The position numbers were made by a program, and so were the translations under genes. Of a stretch of DNA of 64,000 bases, positions 50,331 through 61,400 are shown one piece after another (position 1 is the stretch's first letter; each line of letters starts with the position of its first letter). The stretch spans positions 1 through 64,000 of the forward strand of contig JAYFQP010000009.1 of NCBI GenBank assembly GCA_034926865.1, read 5' to 3'. Under the pieces are notes generated by a model, which was given only the letters and a program-made list of their open reading frames with translations, did not search any database and was not told the origin of the DNA. This stretch comes from RGIG1902 sp034926865. Its GTDB lineage: Bacteria; Bacillota; Clostridia; Oscillospirales; Butyricicoccaceae.

Positions 50331-50717
50331 TTGGAGCACAGCCGTAACACCGTAAAGCGCGGCGAGATATATTATGCTGATCTGAGCCCCGTTGTGGGCA
50401 GCGAGCAGGGAGGCATGCGCCCCGTATTAATAGTACAAAATGATGTGGGCAACAAATACAGCCCCACGGTTATAGCAGCAGCTATAACATCACAGCAGAA
50501 CAAAGCCAGGCTGCCCACCCATATCGAAATATCAGCACAATCGGTGGGCCTTTCGAAAAACTCGGTAGTTCTGCTGGAGCAGATAAGGACCCTTGATAAA
50601 AGGCGTCTTAAAGAGAAGATGGGAAGTCTTGATACTGATCTTATGCAGCAGGTTGATGACGCGATAGCCGTCAGCTTTGGGCTTAAGCAGGATCACGGAG
50701 TGCTTGTGGAGGGATAA
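50331..50717 (+). CDS. MazF/PemK-family endoribonuclease toxin
   Basis: About 129 residues. VKRGEIYYADLSPVVGSEQGG is the hallmark start with the catalytic arginine in GGMRPVLIVQND, and ITSQQNKARLPTHIEI the conserved threonine region. Such enzymes cut mRNA at short sites. The frame is open from 50289, but TTG at 50331 has GGAGAGTG upstream and gives (M)EHSRNTVKRGE, the usual N-terminus. No mazE-like gene is adjacent. In several Firmicutes the antitoxin gene is small and just upstream; it is missing here. Confidence 0.9.
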   Translation: MEHSRNTVKRGEIYYADLSPVVGSEQGGMRPVLIVQNDVGNKYSPTVIAAAITSQQNKARLPTHIEISAQSVGLSKNSVVLLEQIRTLDKRRLKEKMGSLDTDLMQQVDDAIAVSFGLKQDHGVLVEG

Positions 50718-50718
50718 A

Positions 50719-51294
50719 GTGATACAAGGGAAGTTTAATGCGGCGCTTTTGTCGTTCTTGATTATGGGGCTCACGGTCACCGGCATTTTCGCTTCCGCTG
50801 CCGCTTATGGTTCCGAGGATGATCCATTGGTGACCGTCAGCTACATAAACGATGTAGTTAAACCGCAGATAACAAACGACATCGACAAGGCTGTGACAAA
50901 TAAGGAAAGCGAGCTTTTGTCAACTATCGATAAAAAAATAAGTTCTTCTGATGCAGGGGGTTCGTCCTACAGCGATGAAGTTATTGATGAGATAGCTCAA
51001 AGAGCGGCCAAGCTTTCCGGAAGTACAGCAGTTGATAGCTGGCAGGTTATAAAAGTACCGGCCGGAAAAACACTGAGTGCAAAAGTGGGATGCCAGATTT
51101 TGTTGAGGATAGGGGGCGCTTCCTGCGTTTCGTCTGGCACTACAGGGCTTATTAATCTCAGTGATGCTACTATCCTCGCTTCCGGCGGGGCACTTAAGCA
51201 GAATAGTTTATATATGGCCACGATAGACGGCAGGGGATTTAAGGCCGGGTCCGATGCCACGATTCTTGTTAAGGGGAGCTATTCTATTAGTTAA
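50719..51294 (+). CDS. Secreted protein with surface-associated C-terminal module
   Basis: 191 residues from GTG 50719, preceded by GGAGGG and starting one base after the mazF stop. Signal peptide or anchor FNAALLSFLIMGLTVTGIFA, then VTVSYINDVVKPQITNDID and a helical segment, then a beta-rich C-terminus beginning WQVIKVPAGKTLSAKVGCQI. The last part resembles a recurring module in clostridial surface proteins (a V-P-A-G-K-T-hydrophobic start followed by an RxG-type strand set), recalled by pattern only. It is the last gene before a terminator. Confidence 0.65.
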   Translation: MIQGKFNAALLSFLIMGLTVTGIFASAAAYGSEDDPLVTVSYINDVVKPQITNDIDKAVTNKESELLSTIDKKISSSDAGGSSYSDEVIDEIAQRAAKLSGSTAVDSWQVIKVPAGKTLSAKVGCQILLRIGGASCVSSGTTGLINLSDATILASGGALKQNSLYMATIDGRGFKAGSDATILVKGSYSIS

Positions 51295-51302
51295 TTCAAT
51301 AT

Positions 51303-51337
51303 AAAAACCCGTGGAATCGCTCCGCGGGTTTTTGTTT
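51303..51337 (+). terminator. Terminator after secreted-protein gene
   Basis: AAAAACCCGTGGA (51303-51315) and TCCGCGGGTTTTT (51321-51333), one G-T pair, then GTTTT. Confidence 0.9.
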
Positions 51338-51379
51338 TAATAGCATTGCTTTTTTGCCTTGGAAAGGTATTAAAGTAAT

Positions 51380-51416
51380 AAAAATGCCGCTGAGACACAG
51401 TCACAGCGGCATTTTT
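51380..51416 (-). terminator. Terminator after SLH protease gene
   Basis: AAAAATGCCGCTG (51380-51392) and CAGCGGCATTTTT (51404-51416) form a perfect 13-bp stem with A and T ends, so it can work on both strands. It lies 17 bases after the protease stop. Confidence 0.9.
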
Positions 51417-51432
51417 CTGTTTTAGATCAAGC

Positions 51433-54400
51433 TCAATTGTTGATTAAAGCATCAAAGCGAGTCAGCATAGCAGCGATTTCTGCTCTTGTTGCATTACCTG
51501 AGGGGTCAAGCCTTCCGCTTCCATTTCCGGTGAGAATGCAGTTTTTAACGGCCCAGTTAAGGGCGAGCACAGCATAGCTTGAGGTCGAGTCGGCATCAGA
51601 GAATGTGCTGATATTGTTTGACCCTGCATCAGGAGAGCCGGCATAGCGCCAGAGGAGAACCGCAAGCTGTTCACGGGTTATCGGGTCATTCATTCCGAAA
51701 ACTCCATTGCCGTAACCGCCCATAATGCCGTTATCTGATGCCCACGAAACAGCATCAGTATACCACATGCCGGCAGACAGATCCGTAAAGCTGCCTGTTT
51801 CAGCTACAGAAGGGCTTCCCGCCATGCGGTAGATAGTCGTTGCCAGCATAGCGCGGGTAGCGGTGGAATCAGGGTTGAAGGCCCCATCATCCATGCCATT
51901 CATAAATCCCTTTTTAAAGACATACTGTACATCCGAATAGTACCAGGCGCCTTCTTTTACATCGTTAAAGGAGGGAGATTGTTTAGCTGAACAGAAAACC
52001 ATAATAACTGATTTTTTAGGGTTAAAGATAGTATATCCATCGGAATCGATGGCGGTTTCATAAGCTTTCCCCCAAGAGGAATCTGTTAATGGAAGAACCG
52101 TCAGGGATTTACCGGCGTATTCGTTTCCAATATGTACTTTTATCTCAGTTTCGCTATTAAGATCGGTTATTGAGGTGGGAGAATCGGAGCTTGTATAGAC
52201 AAGGGCTTTGAACTCCAGCCGTTTTAGAATGTCATATGAACTCATGCTGCTGTTATCCGGCAGAGTTTTATCTGAATCCACCTCGTCTATGGCGAAATAT
52301 ACCTGGTCATTATCGCCCGGATCAAGGGACGAAAGAACTTCCCAGGGTACAGATATGGTACCGTAGATATTTTTAATTAGTATATCTGATTTTGACCTTG
52401 CGATGCGGGAGGCGGCTTTGCCGGACAGCGAAACTCCGGTGTTGCTTCCTTCTGCAGTAAGCAGTATGCGGTCATTGCTGCCGACGATTATGGCGGACAG
52501 GGCATCATAGTCGAATGAAGAAGTGTCCGATGGCAGCTTTTTGATGATAGCGTCAGCCTTTGTTGTGCCGCCGGCAGAACTACCGCCACCGCTGCCTCCG
52601 CCGTCACCTGTACCGCCTGGCGTTCCGCTTGAAGTCCAGGAAGCATATGCGGAGAATCCGGATGTGACCACAGTGTTTGAAGTTATTCTTGTAACGCCGT
52701 TTGAAAGATACCAGCCGGCAAAGGTATACCCTGTTTTTGCGGGAGATAATGCGGGAAGGGTGACCTTGTTTCCATGCCTGATGTTGGTTAGCGTGCTGTA
52801 GGGAATAATATCTGTAGTTTCGCTGAAGAAATTGACCGTATATCTCGGAGCGCTGTCGCTGACAGTGAGCGCAAGTGTTCTATCTGCGCCTGAGCTGAAA
52901 CGGAAAACTATGTTTTTGGCCCCGGTTCCAAGGCCGCTAATGAAATTATGGCTAAGTGTCAGGCTAACTGAATCGACAACATCATCGTCTGAGGTGATGC
53001 TGTAATTGCTGTTGTTTACAAGGGTTTCATTATAGTATACCCCGTTCAATGTGTTGTCGAAAAGCGTGATGCAGATCTCGCATCCTTGGGAATCGGTGAA
53101 TAGATCATATCCAGCTGTAAGGGGAGTAATAAGGCAGTCGCTGCTGCCGCGATTTATGGTGATAGTGACAGTCACAGTTTCCGGGCAGATAAAATCTTCA
53201 TTGGAGGAACTCAGAACTATTGTTACCTGCCGTCCCTCATAGTCATTATTGGTTGCGGCCGTACCGTTTGGAGTGTATGTAAGTTGGGCTCCGTTTAGTT
53301 CGGCGGTGCCTCCGCCTGAGCACGAAACAATGTTATATGCTGTGGCGCTCGTAAACCATGAGCTGATGTCCGCGGTAAAAGACGCTGTAGCTTTAAGGCC
53401 ATCAAGGGAGGGGAGATTGGCAGTTCCTGTTTGCTGAGACTTTCCTTCAGCTGCGTGGGGTATCGAATATGTGGATAATGTTATATTAAGAGTATAGTCA
53501 GTATGTGCCGAATTAAGCGTGACAGTTATTGTCCAGGTGGCGCCGCCGTCATTTGTATATGGGATGCCTGCGCTTGCGCCGCTTGATGCTATAGCCGATA
53601 TATCGCTTGCCTCAAGCTCCGCAAGCGAAGCTGTAGCTTCTGCGGGAAGACTCACGTTATATGTATTCTCGGCGTCCCCGTCGATTACCGCGGAATAACC
53701 CAGGACACTGACGGATGATAGCGTAGCTTGGGGGACGAGAGACCATTTTGCATAGTACTTAATATTGTCGATATAGTATGATACAGTTGCGTCTTCTGTA
53801 AGGCTGCGTGCTGTTCCCAGCGCTCCCATCGGCAGTACATCCACAGCGCCGCCGCTGTAATCTGATGCTTCAAACCAGCCTTCAAAAACATAACCATCGC
53901 GAGTGGGCGTGGGAAGAGTAATGTCATCTTCTCTGTCAAGGGTATATGTGCTGACGCTGTCGGCGGGAAGCGAGGCGGGATATTCTGTGCTGTCACATAG
54001 CTCGTAGCTTATGCCGTATTCAGTTTGTGTCAAAGCGGTTAAGAGGGCCTGAGCGTCAAGTACTCCATATCCGTAATAGGTGTCCCACCCAGAAGTACCG
54101 TAATCTGCTGATGTTACGGCAAGAAGAGATTCAAAATCATCATGGTCGAGCGAATTATTTACTTGTTTTGTAATAGCGGCAAGCGCGCTTACCACAGGGG
54201 AAGAGTAAGATGTTCCGCTGGAGGTTTTGTATGAGCTCCCGGCATCAGTGTAGAGGACCCCTGTGCTTCCGGGGTAAATAGCTATGCCAAGAACATCCCC
54301 GCCGGGTGCGGTAACGCTTATGCTTGTATTGTGCTGTGAAAACGTCGAACGCACAAGGGAATCTCCTGATTGGCTTACGCTCCCCACGCCAATGACATAT

Positions 54401-55338
54401 TGACAGGCGGCGGGGTAGAAAGAAGCGGTAGTGCCGTCATTTCCCGCTGCGGCAACTACTATTACGCCGTTGTCGTTAGCATAGTTTATTGCATCCTGAA
54501 GGGTTGTGATACTTGTTGTGCTTTTTGCGCCAAGGCTCATATTTATTACATCTGCGCCGTGGTCTACAGCATATCTTATTGCGGCTGCGACAATCGCCAC
54601 GCTGCCGCTGTTGGCATCGTAAGCATCGTCATAAGGGAAAGCATCAGAGCCTGCATCTGAGATACAGCGAAGGCTCATGATTTCCACACCGTCTGCTATG
54701 CCTGAAATACCTTTGGTATTATCTGTCTTGGCTGCGATTTGGCTGGTGACAAATGTTCCGTGCCCGACAACCCTCTGGTCACGGTAATAGTATGGAGAGC
54801 TTTCTTCCTCGGCAGCTGTACCGAGAAAGTTGCGGCTGTATTGCGAGATGTTTAAGGTCTCAAATTCTTCATGCCCGTGATATGTGCCTTCATTATCATG
54901 CCAGGCGTAAAGGCCTGAGTCTATGATTGCCAAAGTCACGTTCGAACCGTTATACCCACCCTGATAAAGACTCAGATAATTTATGGCGTCAAGAGTCCAT
55001 TGATCTGGGTATCGTGTATCGTCGGGAGTGCTTAGTGGCGCATCATCCAAAGGCTCAAGGATGTAGTTTGGCTCTATATATTCTACAAGTCCGCTGTCGA
55101 TATAGCTTTCAATAGAATCAAGGTCGTCTGTAAGATAAAGGCCGTCCATATATGATACAGGCTGAAGGCCTTCATCAGCCAAAGCGGAAAGCCCGGCACG
55201 ACGGGAGGAAAAGTTCATTTTTACTATGTATCCGTCATATGGAGCATCTGAAGCCTGAATAGGCTGCAAGCCGGCCAATACGGCGATAAGCATAGCGGCA
55301 ATTACTGCTTTTGTAATAAAAAGTTTGCGTACGGACAT
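51433..55338 (-). CDS. Cell-surface subtilisin-like protease with SLH domains
   Basis: 1301 residues starting at the ATG with TTTGGAGGT upstream (the frame is open 16 codons earlier without a ribosome site). Signal peptide to about QASDAPYD, then a propeptide, then an S8 peptidase: Asp140 in LAIIDSGLYA, His193 in VVGHGTFVTS, Asn300 in AAAGNDG, Ser377 in SSGTSYSSPV. Next come an InlB-like repeat (YVFEGWFEA), a cadherin-like beta sandwich, an Ig-like region, and a second InlB-like repeat (YTFAGWYLS). A Gly/Ser-rich linker leads to a domain and three C-terminal SLH domains (AWYYSDVQYVF, MWYTDAVSWA, YAVLALNWAV), which bind pyruvylated wall glycan. It follows the giant SLH gene on the same strand. 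Confidence 0.93.
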   Translation of the reverse strand: MSVRKLFITKAVIAAMLIAVLAGLQPIQASDAPYDGYIVKMNFSSRRAGLSALADEGLQPVSYMDGLYLTDDLDSIESYIDSGLVEYIEPNYILEPLDDAPLSTPDDTRYPDQWTLDAINYLSLYQGGYNGSNVTLAIIDSGLYAWHDNEGTYHGHEEFETLNISQYSRNFLGTAAEEESSPYYYRDQRVVGHGTFVTSQIAAKTDNTKGISGIADGVEIMSLRCISDAGSDAFPYDDAYDANSGSVAIVAAAIRYAVDHGADVINMSLGAKSTTSITTLQDAINYANDNGVIVVAAAGNDGTTASFYPAACQYVIGVGSVSQSGDSLVRSTFSQHNTSISVTAPGGDVLGIAIYPGSTGVLYTDAGSSYKTSSGTSYSSPVVSALAAITKQVNNSLDHDDFESLLAVTSADYGTSGWDTYYGYGVLDAQALLTALTQTEYGISYELCDSTEYPASLPADSVSTYTLDREDDITLPTPTRDGYVFEGWFEASDYSGGAVDVLPMGALGTARSLTEDATVSYYIDNIKYYAKWSLVPQATLSSVSVLGYSAVIDGDAENTYNVSLPAEATASLAELEASDISAIASSGASAGIPYTNDGGATWTITVTLNSAHTDYTLNITLSTYSIPHAAEGKSQQTGTANLPSLDGLKATASFTADISSWFTSATAYNIVSCSGGGTAELNGAQLTYTPNGTAATNNDYEGRQVTIVLSSSNEDFICPETVTVTITINRGSSDCLITPLTAGYDLFTDSQGCEICITLFDNTLNGVYYNETLVNNSNYSITSDDDVVDSVSLTLSHNFISGLGTGAKNIVFRFSSGADRTLALTVSDSAPRYTVNFFSETTDIIPYSTLTNIRHGNKVTLPALSPAKTGYTFAGWYLSNGVTRITSNTVVTSGFSAYASWTSSGTPGGTGDGGGSGGGSSAGGTTKADAIIKKLPSDTSSFDYDALSAIIVGSNDRILLTAEGSNTGVSLSGKAASRIARSKSDILIKNIYGTISVPWEVLSSLDPGDNDQVYFAIDEVDSDKTLPDNSSMSSYDILKRLEFKALVYTSSDSPTSITDLNSETEIKVHIGNEYAGKSLTVLPLTDSSWGKAYETAIDSDGYTIFNPKKSVIMVFCSAKQSPSFNDVKEGAWYYSDVQYVFKKGFMNGMDDGAFNPDSTATRAMLATTIYRMAGSPSVAETGSFTDLSAGMWYTDAVSWASDNGIMGGYGNGVFGMNDPITREQLAVLLWRYAGSPDAGSNNISTFSDADSTSSYAVLALNWAVKNCILTGNGSGRLDPSGNATRAEIAAMLTRFDALINN

Positions 55339-55356
55339 GTGAATACCTCCAAATGG

Positions 55357-55384
55357 GTGCGGGCCGCAGCATTGCGGCCCGCAC
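55357..55384 (-). other. GC-rich hairpin between the two SLH genes
   Basis: GTGCGGGCCGCA (55357-55368, first base 55357) pairs perfectly with TGCGGCCCGCAC (55373-55384), loop GCAT. It lies between the giant gene's stop and the protease ribosome site, with no T-run, so it looks like an intercistronic stability element or a partial attenuator. Confidence 0.65.
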
Positions 55385-55423
55385 ATGCTTTGTTTTGCTA
55401 TGCGTAGGAACCGAAGAAAGCCA

Positions 55424-58400
55424 TTATTTCAGGATGCTGCGTATGATCCTTTCAAATACTGTGGCTACTTCTGCGCGAGTGGCATTGTTTGCTGGGGAGA
55501 GTCTTCCGCTGTCATTCCCTTCTATTATGCCGGAGGCAACAGCCCATTCAAAAGCATTTGAAGCATAGGAGGGAACGCTGTCGTTATCGGGATAATTGTC
55601 AAGATCGGCTGATCCTTCCGCATCAAATCCCGAGGCGTTCATGAAACGGTACAGCATTGATACCATCTCCGAGCGCGTTATAGCTTGATCAGGGGCAAAG
55701 AGAGTATCACTCATTCCATTGACGATTCCGTTTTCATAGGCCCATTTTACTGCGTCGGTATACCAGCAATCTTGATCCACATCGGTGAATGAAGTGCTTC
55801 CGGTTATGGAAGGTTCTCCAATCATGCGGTAAAGCGCTGTCACAAGCATTGCCCTTGTCATTGTGCTTTCGGGGGCGAAGCTGTCTTCGGTTACTCCCCG
55901 GAACAGGCCAAGGTTTGCGGTAAAGGCTATGCTGTCCTTTGCCCAGTGTCCTGCAGTGTCATCAAAGGTCACATTGTTGTCTACCACTCTGTAGGAGCCT
56001 GCGCCCATATACACATAGGCGATAGTATCTCCATCCACAAGGGATACAGGAACTGTCTTTACATTGCCGTCGGAGTCGGTATATTCTATTGCATTGCCGC
56101 TTCCGCCTGTGAAGTTATTTATAATTTCTGTGATATCACTGGATGAGTTCAGACTTCCTGAGGGAATGACAATTTGCCTGTCGCCTATTTTTAGGTGCAC
56201 AGTAAGCGTTTTGTTGTCTGACAGTATCTTGGCAAGCTCGCTTGGCAGGGGGATGGATCCCTCTTCAGTGGTGTAGCTAACGCTATTTCCGCTGTACGAA
56301 ATGTCTTTGTCATCAAACGCATTCTCACTTGGATTACTTGTATGTACCGCAACATATGCAATCGTATAGGACGCGGTATCATAATTTCCCGGGAGCTTCG
56401 AGTACGCTTGCTCTACCTGTGCCGTAATTTCGTTTAGCTTGAGGGTATATTCATATGAAGCGGCGTAGAGAGAGGCATCGGCAATGGCTGCAAAGTGAGT
56501 TTTAAGTACCTGGAAATAAGTCGCATACGCAGTTTTCTTTGCCGTTTTGTCTGCGGTATTTATCCAAGACTCAAGGGCTGTTACAACATCTGGGTCATTG
56601 CCTATGGCGGCGATGTAGGCCTGATAGTCTGCATCGATCTGGGAGGTCTGATATGTCAGATACAGCGAATGAGCTTTTGTGGCAGAAGTTGTGATAGCTT
56701 TTGCCTCAGCCGCCTCACTTGCGGCATCGTACGCTGCGCGGAGTGTTGCCAGATCGGTGGTTTGGCCGGAAGCATCATAAAGATTTGTGTTTACATCATA
56801 CGCGTCTCTGATGTCAGGGTCAACCACTGTTCTGACAAATACCTGATACCAGCCTGAGCCAAGGTCTTTGAAAACAGATACATTGGGCCTGTTGGTCAGA
56901 TCATCAGCAAATTGCCAGTTGAGATTCAGGTCAGCAATATCGGCCATTTTTCCTGTATAGTCGATAGCCGACTTCTTATCAGTTATGGGCTGAATGGCGA
57001 ATTGATAATGTAGATTTTTGCTCCCGTCATAAGCGCTTCCGCCCATAGCGTTTACTATTATCTGTCCATCAGGCGACCATTGGGATGTTTCTATGGGAAC
57101 AGCCCTCAAAGATGTAGCCATTCCTGATCCAACATATATCCTTAGATCATCGCCTGTCAGCATGCCGTCCCAAAGATCCGGAGAGCTGACATAGCTTTGG
57201 GCGGATAGCGAGGAAAGTACATTTGCGCGGTCATGATAAGCGTCAAGGGCATCGTCAAGATCAGCCTGGGCATTGGTTAGAGCTGTTGAGAACTGTGATG
57301 TCTGATATGCCAGACAGAAGGCGCTTACCGCGCTTTCGTATGTCTTGCGTGCTTCATTTTTCTCATCATCAGATGTAAGCGACATCCATGTTGAGCGCAG
57401 GCTTTCAAGGTTAGTCTTTTCTTGTTCTGTCGCACCTGTAAGAGTGGCCAGATATGCTGTTCTTGCATCAGCCTCCGGAGTTATTGCGGCCTGCCAGTTA
57501 TCATAAGCTGTGTTTACATCGTCTACCGTTACGCTGGTATCGCCGCTGCTTTGCTTAGCGTAAAGCGTGTCATAGACAGCCTTCAGGCTTACTGCGTTCT
57601 CAGAGGCGAGCCTCCAGGCATCACTGGCTTCAGAAATATTCTTTGACATTGAGGCTGCTGAGCTGTTGATGCTGTTTGTGACCTGAGTAACCGCCTTGCG
57701 TGCGTTGTCAGCCTCCAGACCTAGGGCATTAAGGCCTTTCATTGAGGTTACCTCGGTATCAGAGCCGTCAAAGAAGCTGCGGATAGCCACCTGATACCAG
57801 CCTGTGCCAAGGCCGCTGAGGGCTGCATCGCTTAGGGTGTCGCTGTCCCAGTCAGATAACTGCCACTTTACATCAGCAGCCTTAAAGTCTTCTGCCGTGC
57901 GGGATTTATAAACGGTATTTTTGTCTGTGCTGTTTTGAGTATCGACTTCAAGGGGAAGAACGGCAAATTCGTATGTGCCGGTGAGGCCCTTGTCGGCGGA
58001 AATATAGACTTCTCCGTCTGCGGAGCTGTGTGAAGAAGCCAGACGGGAAGAGAGGCTTACATAATCAACGGCATTGTCTGTAAGTGTTATTTCCTGAACG
58101 GCCATTGTAGAATAATCGGTGGGATTAAGCGAGTCGCGGATGATGACAATATATTTGCCCTCGCCGTTTTCCGCTGCTTTAAGGTCAGGCCATTTGATTG
58201 TCCCATCGTATGCCAGCGCTGACCAGCTGAGCGATGTCAGCCAGCTGTCTGCACCATCCTGAAGAGCGATGTCGCCAGGAAGCGGGTTGCCCTCATATTC
58301 TGATTCTTTGAGAATAACGGCTTCATAGCTGCCATGGTAATCGCCGAGAGAAGAAGCGCTTTGCGCCGACGTTGAGGTATATTCGCCGCCTGTGATTTTG

Positions 58401-61400
58401 TCGGCGTTTACTGAAATGAACCCCCCGTGTGTGGTAGCTTGATTGGGCTGTGTCCATGGGTTCTGAACGGTGAATATTCCGCTTCGTGAGATGTCCACAG
58501 GCACCTTGAGCTCTACTGACTTGATATTATATATGTCCTTGGTGTCTGTTACGCGGAAGGTATATGTTCCTCCGTAATAAACAGTGGTTTTGCCGGAATA
58601 CGTTGTAGCCTGTGAGCCCATTGCCGATGATAAGCTGAGGCCGTTTGCGGTTATTGATTTAAGCTTTGCGGTTGATTCCGCGCTCTTGGACGTCACCCAA
58701 TCGAGATCGTATCTGTTAGGGATGCTGAACGCTGTTTTTGTCACTTCAATTTCAGGCATATCCTCAAAACAGTCGACTGCAAAAATCATGGAGCTCCATG
58801 TTCCAAAGGAGTTATTGCTGTCTGCCTTTACCATATAGTAGCCATTACGGGTTATTTCGGCTGACTCCATTTTGACAAAGGATGCCGTATTCTTGTCATA
58901 GCAATAGTAGCTGAGAATCGCGCCATTATCGGTGGCCGCTTTTAGCATAATCTTATTGCCGGTGTTCTTGTCTTCAGGTGTCATAACAACAATGACTCCA
59001 TTTTCAAACAGATCCTGATCGGGGCTGCTGTCCGCAAACACTTTATAAGCCGATGCTGTTAAAGCTGGCTTGAGCCCGTATTCAGGAGCCGCAGGCGAAG
59101 CTGTAAACCAGTCAACGGTTAGCGGCCTGCTTGTTGTGTTGCCGTTTGTATCGGTGGCTGAAGCATTGAAGCTCGTATTGTTAGTAACTGTGAAGTTGTA
59201 GCTCCACACGCTGTCGGAAAGCTTTGAGATCTGGGCATCGGGAATGCTTGAGCCGTTGAACATCAAGCTTTGAAGCCCGCTGTCGTCTACGGCATAAACT
59301 GTGAAGTCAAGCGACTGCCCATCCTGCACCGAGCTTTGAGTGGGGAAGCTGCGGCTCCAGTAAATACCCGGGGCCGAAAGGTCATCACTGGGAGGAGTAT
59401 AGCCCGAGGAGTATTCAAGCTTGAGCGTGTCGAAGTAGGCGGTCCCTCCTGTTACGGTAACGGTTACAATATGCGAAACGCTTGTATCGTTGCCAAAGTC
59501 GATCTTTGCTGTTTCCGGAGGAGCGGTTTGCCCGTCGTTTGAAACCGTGAAGGTGCCGGGGAACTTACTGCTTGTAATCGTTGCCGAGCCGATCATGTTA
59601 AAGGAGATGGTACTCGCCTTTGTCTCAAAGGTGAAAGATGAGCCGGATTCACCTATGGCAAGGTTGCCGAGGTAGGGAACAGCCAGAGCGTCTGTCCAGC
59701 TTGAAAGTGACTGGAACTTCCAGCTTTGTCCTGTCTTGCCTTCGTCATATGTAGAGCCGTTTGCGTTGTAGAAAGTGAACTGGGTATCGTCGTTGTAGAT
59801 GTTGGTGCCGTCTCCGGCCTCGGCTACGGTATAGGTTATCGGGTATGTAGTATTGGTGATGCTGTCGATAACATGTATAACGCCGCTGCCAAGCTTGTTG
59901 CCTACTATGACGATAGAGCCTGTGGATGTAGAGACGACGTTGTCTGTATCAGTATCGGGCAGATAGTAAAGCGTACTCAGCTCGCCCGCGCCGTCTTCGA
60001 CCTCGACTACACTGATCGATGGGGCTTCACCGGTTGTGGTTCTCACGCTTACGGGCAGGCGGTGAGTGCTTCCGAGTGCAAGAGTGATGCGTGGTGAAGC
60101 GGAGACGAAGGAGGCCTGCTCGATCTGGCCCGTTACCTGGTTATTGGTGTTGTAGTATTCGTCGCTATGCTCGGAAGAATACAATCCTGTGGAGGCGTCA
60201 TAGCTTGCATTGCTCGTCTTCGAGAATACCTTTACCCTTATGTCAAGGCTTCCCGTCAGTTTTCCGTTAAAGCAGTCAGGCGAGACGTTTACAGTGCCTT
60301 TGACGCTGCGGCAGTAATTGGAGATAATATCCTGAGAATTGTCAGCAAGCGCCGCATTGTAGGCTGCTTCAGCAGCTGCGTAGCTTCCGCCGTAACCTGC
60401 CGGGACATAGTAGCCTGTGTTGTCGGTGCAGGCGATCCAGGCTGACTGGCTGTCAGCCGAAAGAGCCTCATACATAGCTTTGGTGATTATATACTCTGCT
60501 CTGCGTGCTGTATCGGCAGCCGCTTTTGCTGCTAGATAGGTTGCATAGCTGTTGTTGTAATAATATCCGGATGCGCTGTCAAAGCTCCAGCCCTTTACGG
60601 CCGCCTGTCCTTCTGTATAAGCGGCATAGGCAGATATATGATAGAGCTTGTTATACCAGTATGTAACACCCTGGTATGTTCCGCTCTCCCAGCCGGAAAC
60701 CTCGGACAGGCTGTAATACTTGCTTAAAATAGCGTTGTACTTGTCTGCTGATATGTAATAGTCGTCGGTATAGAAGGCGGGGTCTGTGCCAAGATAGATT
60801 ATACCTTTGGCAAGATCATCGGTGCCCAGGGTATCAAGCGAATCTGTGATAAGTTTTTGCTGTGAAACGTAGATCTGGCTGTCGCTCAGGTCCAGCGGCG
60901 CATAAATCTCGTTTCCGTCCGCATCGTATCCGCTGACATAGGCGAGCTGTACATATGCTTCTTCCGCCTTTTTGCTGCCCCTGTTTGTTACATCAAAGGA
61001 AAGGCTGACAGCAGCATCGCCGTCATTCTCAACACCCTTGACAGCGGCGCTGAAGTTTTCGATGCCCATTTCAGGCTTGTCTGCTATATCAAAGGTATAA
61101 GTAATGTGGTCGTCTGAGGATGAATCGTAGCTGTAAGCGGAATCGCCGATATAGTCCTTATCCTCAGTAACAGTAATGTAGAAGTAATCGCCTGTTCCAA
61201 GGCTTGTGGCCAGCGGGCTGCAGGGGCTGTCCGTCGTAGAGAGGCTGACTGTTTGTCCTGCGCCGATGTTTTGAGTAATATTCCACTGAGCCATGACCAT
61301 GTCATGTGATCCGTCAAGATCGTAAAGCCGGAGCTGCACCTTGGAGGGGTTGGCGACGGACCCGCGGATAGCAGCATCGCCTACGTTCTTGAAGCTTACG

